From contig JAIXSE010000016.1 in NCBI GenBank assembly GCA_027484825.1, positions 399,724 to 463,723 on the forward strand: a stretch of DNA of 64,000 nt. The letters are read 5' to 3'. The position numbers and the translations under genes were made by a program. This DNA comes from Rubrivivax sp. (lineage in GTDB: Bacteria; Pseudomonadota; Gammaproteobacteria; Burkholderiales; Burkholderiaceae_C). The first letter of the stretch is position 1. The number at the start of each line of letters is the position of its first letter. Positions 51,179 through 59,767 of this stretch are shown in pieces. The notes below the pieces were generated by a model that saw only the letters and a list, made by a program, of their open reading frames with translations, had not been told where the DNA came from and ran no database searches.

Positions 51179-52243
51179 TTGGCACGCGCAGCAAACAAGT
51201 CAAAAAAACGGGGAACCCGGCCTGGTCCGGCTCGCGGCGGCAGTCGGCTGGCCACCTGGCTGGCCCGGCTGGTGGTCGCGGCCGTGCTACTGGCCGGCGG
51301 GGCCGCCGGTGCGGCGTTCTGGTGGCTGCAGCAGCCGCTGGCGCTGGCCAGGCCCAGTGTGGAACTCTCCATTGAGCCGGGCACGCCGCCGCTGCAGGTC
51401 GCACAGGCCTGGGTGGGCGCTGGCGTTCAGAGCGACGCCCGGCTGCTGTACGAATGGTTCCGCTGGTCCGGGCAGGCGCGCAAGATCCGCGCCGGCAGCT
51501 ACGAGATCCACGAGGGCATCACGCCCCGGGAACTGCTGGACAAAATGGTCCGCGGGGACCAGACGCTGGAGCAACTGCGCATCATCGAGGGCTGGAACCT
51601 GCGGCAGCTGCGCGCAGCACTGGCGGCAGCGCCGTCGCTCAAGCAGACCACCGCCGGACTGAGCGAGGCTGAGCTGATGGCGGCCGTCGGCGCGCCCGGG
51701 GTGGCGGCGGAGGGACGTTTCTTCCCGGACACGTACGCCTACAGCCGCGGCGTCAGCGACATCACCGTGCTCAAACGCGCGTATTCGCTGATGAGCAAGC
51801 GTCTGGAAGCGGCCTGGGCCGGCCGCAGCGACGGCCTGCCGCTGCGCAGCCCGGAAGAGGCCCTGGTGCTGGCCTCCATCGTCGAGAAGGAAACCGGCGC
51901 GCCCGCAGACCGCGGTCTGGTCGCCGCCGTGTTCATCAACCGGCTGAAGGTGGGCATGCCGCTGCAGACGGACCCGACCGTCATCTACGGGCTGGGCGAG
52001 GGCTTTGACGGCAACCTGCGCAAGATCCATCTGCAGACGGACTCCCCCTACAACACCTACCTGCGAGGGGGGCTGCCGCCCACGCCCATCTCCATGCCGG
52101 GGCTGGCTTCGCTGCAGGCCACGCTGCATCCGACGCCGTCCAAGGCGCTGTACTTCGTGGCCCGGGGCGACGGCACCAGCCAGTTCAGCGACGACCTCGC
52201 CGCGCATAATCGCGCGGTCAACAAATACCAGCGCGGCCATTGA
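51179..52243 (+). CDS. mltG: Endolytic murein transglycosylase MltG
   Basis: A 354-residue YceG-like enzyme that cuts nascent glycan strands and sets their length. It has a basic N-terminus (KSKKRGTRPG), one membrane helix around residues 25-48, a LysM-like part (ARKIRAGSYEIHEGITPREL), and the catalytic region with EEALVLASIVEKETGAP, VFINRLKVGMPLQTDPTV and YFVARGDGTSQFSD. The start is TTG at 51179 with AGAGGG upstream; no ATG is suitably placed. It is followed by tmk after 36 bases, the common mltG-tmk-holB order. Confidence 0.92.
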   Translation: MARAANKSKKRGTRPGPARGGSRLATWLARLVVAAVLLAGGAAGAAFWWLQQPLALARPSVELSIEPGTPPLQVAQAWVGAGVQSDARLLYEWFRWSGQARKIRAGSYEIHEGITPRELLDKMVRGDQTLEQLRIIEGWNLRQLRAALAAAPSLKQTTAGLSEAELMAAVGAPGVAAEGRFFPDTYAYSRGVSDITVLKRAYSLMSKRLEAAWAGRSDGLPLRSPEEALVLASIVEKETGAPADRGLVAAVFINRLKVGMPLQTDPTVIYGLGEGFDGNLRKIHLQTDSPYNTYLRGGLPPTPISMPGLASLQATLHPTPSKALYFVARGDGTSQFSDDLAAHNRAVNKYQRGH

Positions 52244-52279
52244 GGCCTGCGCCCTGGAACCAGAGCGGAAATCACAGCG

Positions 52280-52891
52280 GTGACCGGCAGATTCATCACC
52301 TTCGAAGGCATTGACGGGGCCGGCAAGTCCACCCACATCGAGCGCGTGGCGCAGCACCTGCGGGAGCGCGGCGGCAGCCTCGTCCAGACGCGGGAGCCTG
52401 GCGGCACGACCCTGGCGGAATCGCTGCGGACCCTGTTCCTGCATCAGGACATGGACGGACTGACCGAGGCCCTGCTGGTGTTTGCCGCGCGGCGGGACCA
52501 TGTCCAGCGGGTCATCGCCCCGGCGCTGGCCCTGGGCCAGACGGTGCTGTGCGACCGCTTCACCGATGCCAGCTTCGCCTATCAGGGCGGTGGCCGCGGC
52601 ATGGACTGGCAGGTGCTGCAGACGCTGGCCGGATGGGTGCAGCAAGGCCGCGAGCCTGACCTGACCTTCTGGTTCGATGTCGACCCCCAGGTGGCGGCCC
52701 AGCGCCGGGCGCAGGCCCGGGAGGCCGACCGGCTGGAACAGCTGGACCTGGACTTTTTCACCCGCGTGCGCGCGGCCTATGCCCGCCGGGCGGAAGAGGC
52801 GCCGATGCGGTTTGTGCGCATTGATGCCGGCGACAGCATCGACGGGGTCGGGCGACAGGTGCTGCAGGCGCTGGAGGACCGGGGATGGTGA
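52280..52891 (+). CDS. tmk: Thymidylate kinase
   Basis: A 203-residue kinase phosphorylating dTMP to dTDP for DNA synthesis. The P-loop [34 protein letters not shown] and [12 protein letters not shown] (lid) are in place. The GTG start at 52280 gives the family length. It overlaps holB by seven bases. Confidence 0.96.
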   Translation: MTGRFITFEGIDGAGKSTHIERVAQHLRERGGSLVQTREPGGTTLAESLRTLFLHQDMDGLTEALLVFAARRDHVQRVIAPALALGQTVLCDRFTDASFAYQGGGRGMDWQVLQTLAGWVQQGREPDLTFWFDVDPQVAAQRRAQAREADRLEQLDLDFFTRVRAAYARRAEEAPMRFVRIDAGDSIDGVGRQVLQALEDRGW

Positions 52892-53943
52892 CCGCCGCCG
52901 TGAACGAAGATACCGGCGACATCACCGCCCTGGCCCGGGACGGTCACCTGCCGCTGCCCTGGCTGGCAGAACCGCTGCAACAGGCGCTGACCCAGGGACG
53001 CAGCCATGCGCTGCTGCTGCAGGGGCCGGCGGGCGTGGGGCAGTTCGATCTGGCGCTGCTGCTGGCCCAGGCCTGGCTCTGCGAGCGCCGCACCGCTCCG
53101 GACCAGCCCGGCTGCGGTCATTGCGCCAGTTGCCATCTGCTGCGGTCCCGCTCGCATCCGGACTTCATGGTGGTGCTGCCCGAGGCCCTGCGCGAGGCCC
53201 TGGGTTTTGGCGCCATGGAGGCCGAAGGCAGCGAGACCAAGGCCAGCAAGACCAAACCCAGCCGCGAGATCAAGATTGACTCCATCCGCCAGGTGCTGTC
53301 CTTCGCCCAGGTGAGCGCAGCCCGGGGCAAGGCCAAGGTGGTGGTGGTCTACCCGGCCGAAGCGCTCAACACGGTGGCAGCCAATGCGCTGCTCAAGACG
53401 CTGGAGGAGCCGCAGGGAATGCTGCGTTTCGTGCTGGCCAGCAGTGCACCGCAGCAATTGCTGCCCACCATCCGCAGCCGGTGCCAGCCGCTTCAGATGG
53501 CCTTGCCCGCACGGTCCGCGGCGGTGTCGTGGCTGAACGGGCAGGGCGTGGCCTCGCCCGATGTGCTGCTGGACGCTACCGGCGGCCGCCCGCAGGAGGC
53601 GCTGCTGTGGAGCGAGGAAGGCATCGCCGCCAAAACCTGGCTGGAACTGCCCCGGCGCATTGCCCGCGGCGAGGCTCAGGCCCTGACCGACTGGCCGGTG
53701 CCGCGCGCCATCGCCGCCATGCAGCGACTGGTGCACGACCTGATGCGCATCGCCCACGGCGCGCCGCCCAGCTACTTCCCTCGGGACGCCTTGCCCAAGC
53801 TGCCGGCGGTCCGCAGCGCGCTGGACCAATGGGCCCGGACGCTGCAACAGGCCGCGCGGCATGCGGACCATCCGCTCAATGCCGGATTGTTGATGGAATC
53901 CTTGGTGGCCCAGGGCCAGCAGGCGATGCGGCCGGCGCGATAG
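52885..53943 (+). CDS. holB: DNA polymerase III delta-prime subunit
   Basis: A 352-residue clamp-loader subunit. The P-loop-like [12 protein letters not shown] has Gln instead of Lys, as expected for delta-prime, which does not hydrolyse ATP. The zinc-binding Cys cluster is in [17 protein letters not shown]. Sensor-like [13 protein letters not shown] follows, and the C-terminal collar domain ends at ALVAQGQQ-like residues. It starts at ATG 52885 inside the tmk end. Upstream tmk and downstream pilZ and tatD are the usual neighbours. Confidence 0.94.
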   Translation: MVTAAVNEDTGDITALARDGHLPLPWLAEPLQQALTQGRSHALLLQGPAGVGQFDLALLLAQAWLCERRTAPDQPGCGHCASCHLLRSRSHPDFMVVLPEALREALGFGAMEAEGSETKASKTKPSREIKIDSIRQVLSFAQVSAARGKAKVVVVYPAEALNTVAANALLKTLEEPQGMLRFVLASSAPQQLLPTIRSRCQPLQMALPARSAAVSWLNGQGVASPDVLLDATGGRPQEALLWSEEGIAAKTWLELPRRIARGEAQALTDWPVPRAIAAMQRLVHDLMRIAHGAPPSYFPRDALPKLPAVRSALDQWARTLQQAARHADHPLNAGLLMESLVAQGQQAMRPAR

Positions 53944-54143
53944 GTGGGCGGTAGCTAGCGGTGGGCGGCGGTAGACGGGCGGGCGTGCGATGCGCGGGTG
54001 CGTGCTCTATCGGACGCTGTCCGGGTTCAGGCCGTGACCGCTTGTGGCGATTGTTGCGGTCTGATGCCAATTGCTTGGCGAGTGGCGCAAGGATGACGCG
54101 TGCACAGACCCCGCAGACGCGTGATGGCCGCTAGACTTCTGGG

Positions 54144-54566
54144 ATGAGCGAACTTACCCTCAAACCCATGAGCGCAGTCCCGAATGCCCCTTCGGCTGCC
54201 GGTGCCTCCGGCGCCCCCGCTGCCGCCCCGCGGCCCAGCGTGATTCAGCTCGTGTTCAAGGAAAAAGGCGCTCTGTACGCGGCGTACATCCCCATCTTCT
54301 CGGAAGGCGGCGTCTTTGTGCCGACCACCCGGGATTACAAGCTGGGGGACGACATCTATCTCCTGATGAGCCTGCCGGAAGACGCGCAGCGCTACCCCGT
54401 GGCCGGCAAGGTGGCCTGGATCACCCCCGCGAATGCACCGGGCGGCCGCACCCAGGGCGTGGGCGTGCGCTTCCCCGGCGACGAAAAGACCCGGGTCATC
54501 AAACTGCGCATCGAAGAAGTGCTGGGCACGGCCATCTCCTCCGCCAAGCCGACCCAGACCATCTGA
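54144..54566 (+). CDS. pilZ: PilZ-domain protein (type IV pilus-associated)
   Basis: A 140-residue protein with an Ala/Pro-rich N-terminal 30 residues and then a PilZ fold: IQLVFKEKGALYAAYIP, DDIYLLMSLPEDAQRYPVAG, KVAWITPANAP and QGVGVRFPGDE. The c-di-GMP-binding RxxxR motif is absent, as in PilZ proper, which acts with PilB and FimX rather than by binding the nucleotide. Conserved position between holB and tatD supports the name. No other pilus genes are here. Confidence 0.88.
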   Translation: MSELTLKPMSAVPNAPSAAGASGAPAAAPRPSVIQLVFKEKGALYAAYIPIFSEGGVFVPTTRDYKLGDDIYLLMSLPEDAQRYPVAGKVAWITPANAPGGRTQGVGVRFPGDEKTRVIKLRIEEVLGTAISSAKPTQTI

Positions 54567-54602
54567 GCGCCCGGCCCTGGGGCCGTCCATCTGTTTTCTT
54601 TG

Positions 54603-55388
54603 ATGTTCATCGACTCCCACTGCCATCTCAATTTCCCGGAACTCAAGGCCCAGCTCCCCCAATTACTGGACGCGATGGCGCAGGCGCGAGTGGTGCAGGC
54701 CATCTGCATCAGCACCACCCTGGACGAGTTTGCCGAGGTGAAGGCCTTGGCGGATGGGCATGAAGAGCTGTTCGCCACCGTCGGTGTCCATCCGGACACG
54801 GAAGACATGCGCGAGCCCACCCTGGCCCAGCTGGTGGCCGAAGCGGCGCATCCCAAGGTCGTGGCCATCGGCGAGACCGGCCTGGACTACTACCGGCTCA
54901 ATGGCCGCAGCGTCGAGGACATGGAATGGCAGCGGGAGCGTTTCCGCACCCATATCCGCGCCGCCCGGGAGACCGGCAAGCCGCTGGTCATCCACACCCG
55001 CTCCAGCGCCGAGGACACCCTGCGTCTGATGCGTGAGGAGGGCGCCAGCCAGCCCGGTGGTGTGCTGCATTGCTTCACCGAGTCCATGGACGTCGCCCGG
55101 GCCGCGCTGGATCTGGACTTCCACATTTCCTTCTCCGGCATCGTGACCTTCAAGAATGCCGCCGATCTGCGTGAAGTGGCCCGGATGGTGCCGCTGGATC
55201 GCATCCTGATCGAGACCGACAGCCCCTACCTGGCGCCCGTGCCCTATCGCGGCAAGACCAACCAGCCGGCGTATGTGCCGCATGTGGCGGCGCTGATTGC
55301 CGACCTCCGCGGCCTGCCGGTCGAGACCTTGGCCGGACACTGCACGGCCAACACCCGGCGCCTGTTCAAGCTGCCCGAGCCGGCCTGA
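54603..55388 (+). CDS. tatD: TatD-family metal-dependent DNase/hydrolase
   Basis: A 261-residue TIM-barrel hydrolase. DSHCHLNF (first metal ligands), GETGLDYYRLN, HTRSSAEDTL, HCFTESMD and ETDSPYLAPVPYRGK are the standard motifs. Members act as 3'-5' DNases or D-aminoacyl-tRNA deacylases. The ATG at 54603 starts the conserved MFIDSHCH; a TTG three bases earlier is not needed. It ends the mltG-tmk-holB-pilZ-tatD run. Confidence 0.94.
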   Translation: MFIDSHCHLNFPELKAQLPQLLDAMAQARVVQAICISTTLDEFAEVKALADGHEELFATVGVHPDTEDMREPTLAQLVAEAAHPKVVAIGETGLDYYRLNGRSVEDMEWQRERFRTHIRAARETGKPLVIHTRSSAEDTLRLMREEGASQPGGVLHCFTESMDVARAALDLDFHISFSGIVTFKNAADLREVARMVPLDRILIETDSPYLAPVPYRGKTNQPAYVPHVAALIADLRGLPVETLAGHCTANTRRLFKLPEPA

Positions 55389-55514
55389 CTCTGTTGCGGC
55401 GGCATTGACGCCGGTCAAGCCGTCCTGACTCTGGTTACCGCGTACAGTCCACCTCGGACATGAACGCATGCGGACGCGCCCGTCGCGCCCGCCTCTCCCA
55501 GGAAAGGTGCAGAT

Positions 55515-56417
55515 ATGGCAGTGAAGGCAGGGACCGCAGGGACCGGCGTGGAGTGGGGTTGTGGGGCTGATAGGGCCGGATTGGCCGGATTGGCCGTAAG
55601 GGGCGACATCGCCCACATGGCCCGTATGTCCCACATGGCCCGTATGTCCCAGATCGCCGCTGCCGCAGGCCTGGCCGGGCTCATGCTGCTGGGCAGCGCC
55701 GCAGCGCTCGCACAGACGTCTTCGGACCGGACTCCAGGCACCGCAGCCCGGGCGGCTGTGGCGTCGTCCGCGACCACGCCCGCGCCCACCCGCCAGCCTT
55801 CACCGCCCTTGCACGAGGCCGCCAGGTTCGATCATGCCGGCGAGGTCATGAAACTGCTGCTGGCCGGCACCGACCCCAATCTCCGCGACGCCCAGCGCAA
55901 CACCGCCTTGCACATCGCCATTCGCGAGGAATCGGAAAACGCCATGAATGCCTTGCTCAAGGCCCCGGCGACCGATGTCAATGCGATCAATCAGGCCGGA
56001 GAGACGCCGCTGATGCTGGCCGCCATCAAGGGCCGACTGCCCTGGGTGAAGACGCTGGTGGCCCGTGGTGCGCATGTGAATGAAGCCGGCTGGACCCCGC
56101 TGCATTACGCCGCCTCCGGGCCGGATGAGGCGGTGGTGCGCTGGCTGCTGGAGCAGGGGGCCGAGATCAACGCCCGGTCTCCGAACGGCACCACGCCGCT
56201 GATGATGGCCGCCGGTTATGGCGGGCTCAGCAGCGTGGAAGTGCTGCTGGCGGCCCATGCCGACGCAGGCTTGAAGAACGACCTGGGCCTGACGGCTGCG
56301 GATTTTGCACGGCGCGCCGGCCAGGATGACTGGGGCAAAAAGCTGGATGAGCTGGCGGGCAAGGGGGTTCGCGCCAAGGGCCACCCGGTCGAGCCGTCCA
56401 ATGCTGCGTCTCGGTAG
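55515..56417 (+). CDS. Exported ankyrin-repeat protein
   Basis: A 300-residue protein with a hydrophobic signal-like segment at about 46-66 (ending ALAQ) preceded by a long N-terminal arm. At least four ankyrin repeats follow (LHEAARFDHAGEVMKLLLAG, TALHIAIREESENAMNALL, TPLMLAAIKGRLPWVKTLVA, TPLHYAASGPDEAVVRWLLE and one more). It is a protein-binding scaffold likely in the periplasm. The ATG at 55515 has AAAGG upstream; an ATG at 55617 would give a normal signal peptide. An 18-bp direct duplication in the leader encodes a repeated MARMSH. Confidence 0.82.
   Translation: MAVKAGTAGTGVEWGCGADRAGLAGLAVRGDIAHMARMSHMARMSQIAAAAGLAGLMLLGSAAALAQTSSDRTPGTAARAAVASSATTPAPTRQPSPPLHEAARFDHAGEVMKLLLAGTDPNLRDAQRNTALHIAIREESENAMNALLKAPATDVNAINQAGETPLMLAAIKGRLPWVKTLVARGAHVNEAGWTPLHYAASGPDEAVVRWLLEQGAEINARSPNGTTPLMMAAGYGGLSSVEVLLAAHADAGLKNDLGLTAADFARRAGQDDWGKKLDELAGKGVRAKGHPVEPSNAASR
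55612..55647 (+). repeat. 18-bp perfect direct duplication in the ankyrin-gene leader
   Basis: CCCACATGGCCCGTATGT is repeated without change at 55612-55629 and 55630-55647, then a third partial copy begins CCCAGATC. It duplicates two potential ATG starts. Confidence 0.9.
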
Positions 56418-56467
56418 TTTCAGGCGGGCCCGGCGCGACGCCTGAGCCTCTGTTGTGCGCTGTCCGC

Positions 56468-56495
56468 TGTCAGACGACTAGGAGTTTGTCTGACA
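56468..56495. promoter_or_regulatory. 8-bp inverted repeat TGTCAGAC-N12-GTCTGACA
   Basis: A perfect dyad upstream of the small gene at 56583, with an inner TGTC-T-GACA palindrome at 56487-56495 followed by CCGGGTTT. It resembles the TGTC/GACA elements before the PEP-CTERM gene. Candidate operator. Confidence 0.5.
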
Positions 56496-56582
56496 CCGGG
56501 TTTGGCGCGGGGCCGACTGGGCCGCAGCATCGCCGGCTCCTACAGTTCACTCCACGCTGAACTGCTTCCACGGAGCTGCACC

Positions 56583-56846
56583 ATGCACACCGCCTTCCAG
56601 GAATTCGCCGCCAATCCCTTCGCCATGCTGCTCGACCCCGAGGGCGTGGCCCAGGAGGTCGCCCGTTCCGAGCGCCTCCAGCGCCTGCGCAGCCAGGTCT
56701 ATCGCCCGCTGGACAAGCCCCTGATTGCGCACCGCGGTGCGGCAGACCTGGCCAGCTTCGATGAAGAGATTGATGGCGCGGAGCTGAGTGAAGCCGACCT
56801 GTTGCCGCTGGACGGCGACGAGGCTACGCTTGGGCTGTCGGCCTGA
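56583..56846 (+). CDS. Small hypothetical protein, 87 residues
   Basis: An unrecognised small acidic protein without signal peptide or membrane segment. The N-terminus MHTAFQEFAANPFAMLLDPE is followed by a helical basic stretch (ARSERLQRLRSQVYRPLDKP) and an acidic C-terminus (EEIDGAELSEADLLPLDGDE). The ATG at 56583 has GGAG at a good distance, which supports translation. A strong inverted repeat lies about 90 bases upstream. The amphipathic helix followed by an acidic tail could bind a partner, but nothing more can be said. Confidence 0.6.
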   Translation: MHTAFQEFAANPFAMLLDPEGVAQEVARSERLQRLRSQVYRPLDKPLIAHRGAADLASFDEEIDGAELSEADLLPLDGDEATLGLSA

Positions 56847-56891
56847 GGGTCTGAAGACCTCAGGGCCGCCACTGGCATCCGCTGTCGGCGC

Positions 56892-56907
56892 TGTCTGACC
56901 CCGGGTT
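56892..56907 (+). promoter_or_regulatory. TGTCTGACCCCGGGTT motif before the exported-protein gene
   Basis: Fifteen of sixteen bases match a similarly placed segment at 56487 (TGTCTGACACCGGGTT). It lies 97 bases before the gene at 57004. Shared motif, probably a binding site; the regulator is unknown. Confidence 0.4.
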
Positions 56908-57003
56908 CCGCCAGCCGACTACAGGGTTCCGACGACGGTTTTCCTAGCATGTAGCCAAGAAGTCCTTTCATGCCATTGCATGCAAACGTCTTGGGAGATC
57001 ATC

Positions 57004-57687
57004 ATGCAAGCCTCGAACTTTCCCGCAGTGTTCCTGGCACTGCTCCTGCCCGCAACGGTCGCGCTCGCCGAATCGGCACCGACTGCTGAGGGTGCGCCGT
57101 CCTCCCTGGACGACCGTGTGGAGCTGAGCGGACACAGCCTGGCCGATCGCGTTCATGCCCAGCCGACGCGCCGGGTCAGTGTCACCCAGAGCGCCGCCGA
57201 ACCCTTGGCGACGGCCAATCTGTCCGGTGCCACCGGCAGCTGGTACGGGCGTTCCCCGACTGCCCGCCAGACCATGGTGTGGGGCCAGCCCTTTGCTGGC
57301 AATGGCCTGAGATTGGGGCTGGGGGTTGAGCAGCGGGGGGCTGCCATCGGCGGTGGCCTGTATCAAAACCCCTATCGCGGCTGGCGTGCGGGCGCCGCGG
57401 GTGATTCCGGCGTGCTGCTCGGGCTGGCCTGGCCGATGACGGCGCGCTCTCACGTGTTTGTGCAGACTCCGCTGGTGGAAGGGGACCGCAGCGCCTATGA
57501 GGACCTCAACCTCAATGGCCGTGAATCCCAAGGTCGCCAGGTGCGGGTGGGCATGGTGTTCAGCAGCCGCAAGGCGTACGCCGACCTTCGCAAGGGGCTG
57601 CGCATGGAATTGAGCGGGCAGTCGTCGCTGGCGGTCAAGCCGCGCGGGGGCGGCAAGGTGTCGCTGACTTTCCAGAAGATCTTCTGA
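57004..57687 (+). CDS. Exported protein, possible outer-membrane beta-strand protein
   Basis: A 227-residue protein of unknown family. The signal peptide is about 1-22 (ALLLPATVALA-ES). After an N-terminal linker, alternating strands appear (LRLGLGVEQRGAAIGGGLYQ, RQVRVGMVFSSRKAYADL, KVSLTFQKIF), and the last residue is Phe, a feature of beta-barrel outer-membrane proteins recognised by BamA. It is short for a full barrel, perhaps eight strands. The ATG at 57004 has GGGAG just upstream. A strong terminator follows. It shares an upstream motif with the small gene before it. Confidence 0.6.
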   Translation: MQASNFPAVFLALLLPATVALAESAPTAEGAPSSLDDRVELSGHSLADRVHAQPTRRVSVTQSAAEPLATANLSGATGSWYGRSPTARQTMVWGQPFAGNGLRLGLGVEQRGAAIGGGLYQNPYRGWRAGAAGDSGVLLGLAWPMTARSHVFVQTPLVEGDRSAYEDLNLNGRESQGRQVRVGMVFSSRKAYADLRKGLRMELSGQSSLAVKPRGGGKVSLTFQKIF

Positions 57688-57751
57688 GCCAGCCCGTCAG
57701 CGGTCTTGCTGCCGTCGCTGGCCCAGGATCCCGCAAGCGGGCCTTCCTTGC

Positions 57752-57779
57752 ACCGGACCTTGGGTCCGGTTTCTTTTTT
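57752..57779 (+). terminator. Intrinsic terminator after the exported-protein gene
   Basis: ACCGGACC at 57752-57759 pairs with GGTCCGGT at 57763-57770 with a 3-base loop, followed by TTCTTTTTT. Confidence 0.88.
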
Positions 57780-57812
57780 GAGCGGCTCAGGCGGTGCTCG
57801 GAAGGCCTGTCC

Positions 57813-59207
57813 TCAGTTGCAGCTCAGCTTGGCCAAGTTGGTCCCAGCGCCTGCCACGGACGGCAGCTTGGCCTTCACGCAGCTCGGCGCATCCGGCGTG
57901 TAGCTGTAGGGAATCGCGACCGGGAAGGTCGCGGTGGTGGTCCACGCCGTTGCATTCGCCCAGGGGCTGCTGCTGCCATCGCTCCACCGGATGCCGTAGG
58001 TGCTGAAGTCAGCCGGCTTGGTGACGTTGTTGTTGCGCAGGTCCCAGTAGCCGATGGCACTGCTGTCCCGGGAGGTCACCGGGTTGTTGGCGTTCTCGAA
58101 GTAATTGGATTCCACCAGAGCGTAGCCGCCCATCCGGATGTTGATGCCCGATGCGCTGATGCCGCTGTACAGGTTGTTGTAGAGATGGGAGTAGCCGCCG
58201 CGCTGCAGCGGCACCCGCGAGCCGATGTTGGCGTAGTAGTTGTGGTGGAAGGTGACGTAGCGGTCGCCCAGGTCGCTGTCACTGCTGCCCATCAGGCCGA
58301 CCTTGTGATGGTCATGCAGATAGTTGTAGCTGTAGGTGAGGTGATGAGCGCCCGCCTTGTTGTCCACCAGTCCGTCGAACTCAAGATCGCCGGCGCCGGA
58401 GCATTCCGTCATCGAGCTGAACAGGGTGTTGTGGTCCACCCAGATGTAGCCCGGGTATTTGCCGCTCTGGCCTTCAATGCCGATGGCGTCGATGGATCCC
58501 GGCAGCAGACCGATGGTCATGTTGCGAATGATGATGTTGGTCGAGGCGGCCTTGATGGCCAGGCCGAAGTTGGCCGCCGACCCGTTCGCGCCCTGAATGG
58601 TGATGTCGCTCTTGTTCTTGATTTCGACAATGTCACCGGCCGCTTTCTTCCATTGCGTGCAGGGGTCCGGGATGGTGGCGAAATCAAAGCTGCCGGTGTA
58701 GGTGAGCACCAGGCCACCGGTGCCGCTGTAGGCGTCGATGGCGGCTTGCATCTGGGCAGCCGTGCTCACGGAGACGGCCGTCTTGGTGCCACCGCCGGTG
58801 ACGGTGCCTGCGAAGCCGCCAGTGGTGGTGTCGGTGGTGGTGGGAGTGGTGGCAGGGGCGGGGGCTGGGCTGGCGACAGGCGTCGGAGCGGGGGCCGGGG
58901 CGGACGGCGTTGGCGCTGGCGTCGGTGCGGCCGGTGAGGGTGAGGGTGCGGGTGTCGGTGAGGGGGACGGAGAAGCCGACGGCGACGGCGACGGGGCTGG
59001 CGTGGTGGTGGTCGTGGTCGTCCCTGAGGCGGCCGGAGACGGAGAGGGCGCTGCCACCGGCGTGTTGCCGGTCCCTGTGCTGGTGCTGGTGGTGTCGGTG
59101 CTGCTGCCACCTCCACCGCAACCGACGGTCAGGGCCGCGGCTGCGAGCGCGGCGGCGAAGTAGCGAAGCTGGGCCAGTTCCACCGGCCCGATCTGTGTGC
59201 GTGTCAT
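57813..59207 (-). CDS. Secreted pectate lyase (PL1), lipoprotein-type signal
   Basis: A 464-residue protein. The signal sequence ends LTVGC followed by Gly residues, a lipobox-like cleavage with Cys as first mature residue. A 100-residue Pro/Ser/Thr/Ala linker leads into the parallel beta-helix domain of polysaccharide lyase family 1. PL1 landmarks are YIWVDHNTLFSSM, GDLEFDGLVDNKAGAHHLTY, HKVGLMGSSDSD and YVTFHHNYYANIGSRVPLQR with Arg. It cleaves polygalacturonate by elimination and suggests contact with plant material. The ATG at 59207 is chosen; an upstream extension is not needed. Confidence 0.93.
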   Translation of the reverse strand: MTRTQIGPVELAQLRYFAAALAAAALTVGCGGGGSSTDTTSTSTGTGNTPVAAPSPSPAASGTTTTTTTPAPSPSPSASPSPSPTPAPSPSPAAPTPAPTPSAPAPAPTPVASPAPAPATTPTTTDTTTGGFAGTVTGGGTKTAVSVSTAAQMQAAIDAYSGTGGLVLTYTGSFDFATIPDPCTQWKKAAGDIVEIKNKSDITIQGANGSAANFGLAIKAASTNIIIRNMTIGLLPGSIDAIGIEGQSGKYPGYIWVDHNTLFSSMTECSGAGDLEFDGLVDNKAGAHHLTYSYNYLHDHHKVGLMGSSDSDLGDRYVTFHHNYYANIGSRVPLQRGGYSHLYNNLYSGISASGINIRMGGYALVESNYFENANNPVTSRDSSAIGYWDLRNNNVTKPADFSTYGIRWSDGSSSPWANATAWTTTATFPVAIPYSYTPDAPSCVKAKLPSVAGAGTNLAKLSCN

Positions 59208-59536
59208 GAAGCTCGAAGATGCAAAGTGCGCAGCCGAACCGGCGTCTTGACGACCGCCAGATGCTGCTTCCATGCCTTTGCCGACACGCCCGTTACCCCA
59301 CGCGCATGCCCATGCCAAGGCCCCTCGTCTCGTGGCAAAGGGCCGCTATGTTTTGAGGAGGTCGGCCTTCGCTCTCTGTATGGTGTAGCGACAGTGCGCT
59401 AGCGCACGAATGCTAAGAGGGTGTGGGGCGGCGGCCTCGTAACGGACCGTAAGGGGTGTGAGTAAAGCGATCAAACCGTGGGGGATTAGAGCCAAGTGCC
59501 AACGGCGGGGGTGACTTGGCCGGTACCGACCCACCA

Positions 59537-59594
59537 GCGGTGTCACACACGCGGTGTCACACAGATGGCGTCACACAGGAGGCGTCAAATAGGA
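59537..59594 (+). repeat. Four degenerate copies of a 14-16-bp unit
   Basis: Units GCGGTGTCACACAC, GCGGTGTCACACAGAT, GGCGTCACACAGGA and GGCGTCAAATAGGA follow each other. The core is G(T/C)GTCACACA. Confidence 0.75.
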
Positions 59595-59617
59595 GGCGTG
59601 CGGGAGCGCCAACACAA

Positions 59618-59639
59618 AAGGCGCTCCAAAGAGCGCCTT
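59618..59639 (-). terminator. Intrinsic terminator after the Cys-repeat gene
   Basis: A 9-bp stem (AAGGCGCTC with GAGCGCCTT) and a 4-base loop. On the minus strand it is followed by TTTTGTGTT. It lies about 130 bases beyond the stop of the gene at 59768-60313. Confidence 0.75.
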
Positions 59640-59767
59640 CAGCATAGTCGGCCCGACCGGGGAAACGGGGCTGTTGTTCGTGTTCTTGCCCGTTTCGCCG
59701 GAGTGCCTACAGGTGGTCGCCGGGGAGTCGGCGTCCACCCCCCACCGGGGTGTTCACAACAGGGGAA

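Larger units (their letters stand above)
59208..59767. other. 560-bp noncoding region between pectate lyase and Cys-repeat genes
   Basis: Contains the pectate lyase promoter region, a degenerate 14-16-bp tandem repeat at 59537 and a minus-strand terminator at 59618. Short frames in it lack good starts and family likeness. Confidence 0.7.

Noticed and set aside
55415..55789. A 124-codon minus-strand frame before the ankyrin gene
   Set aside because: Repeats in it mirror the duplicated leader; no start context.
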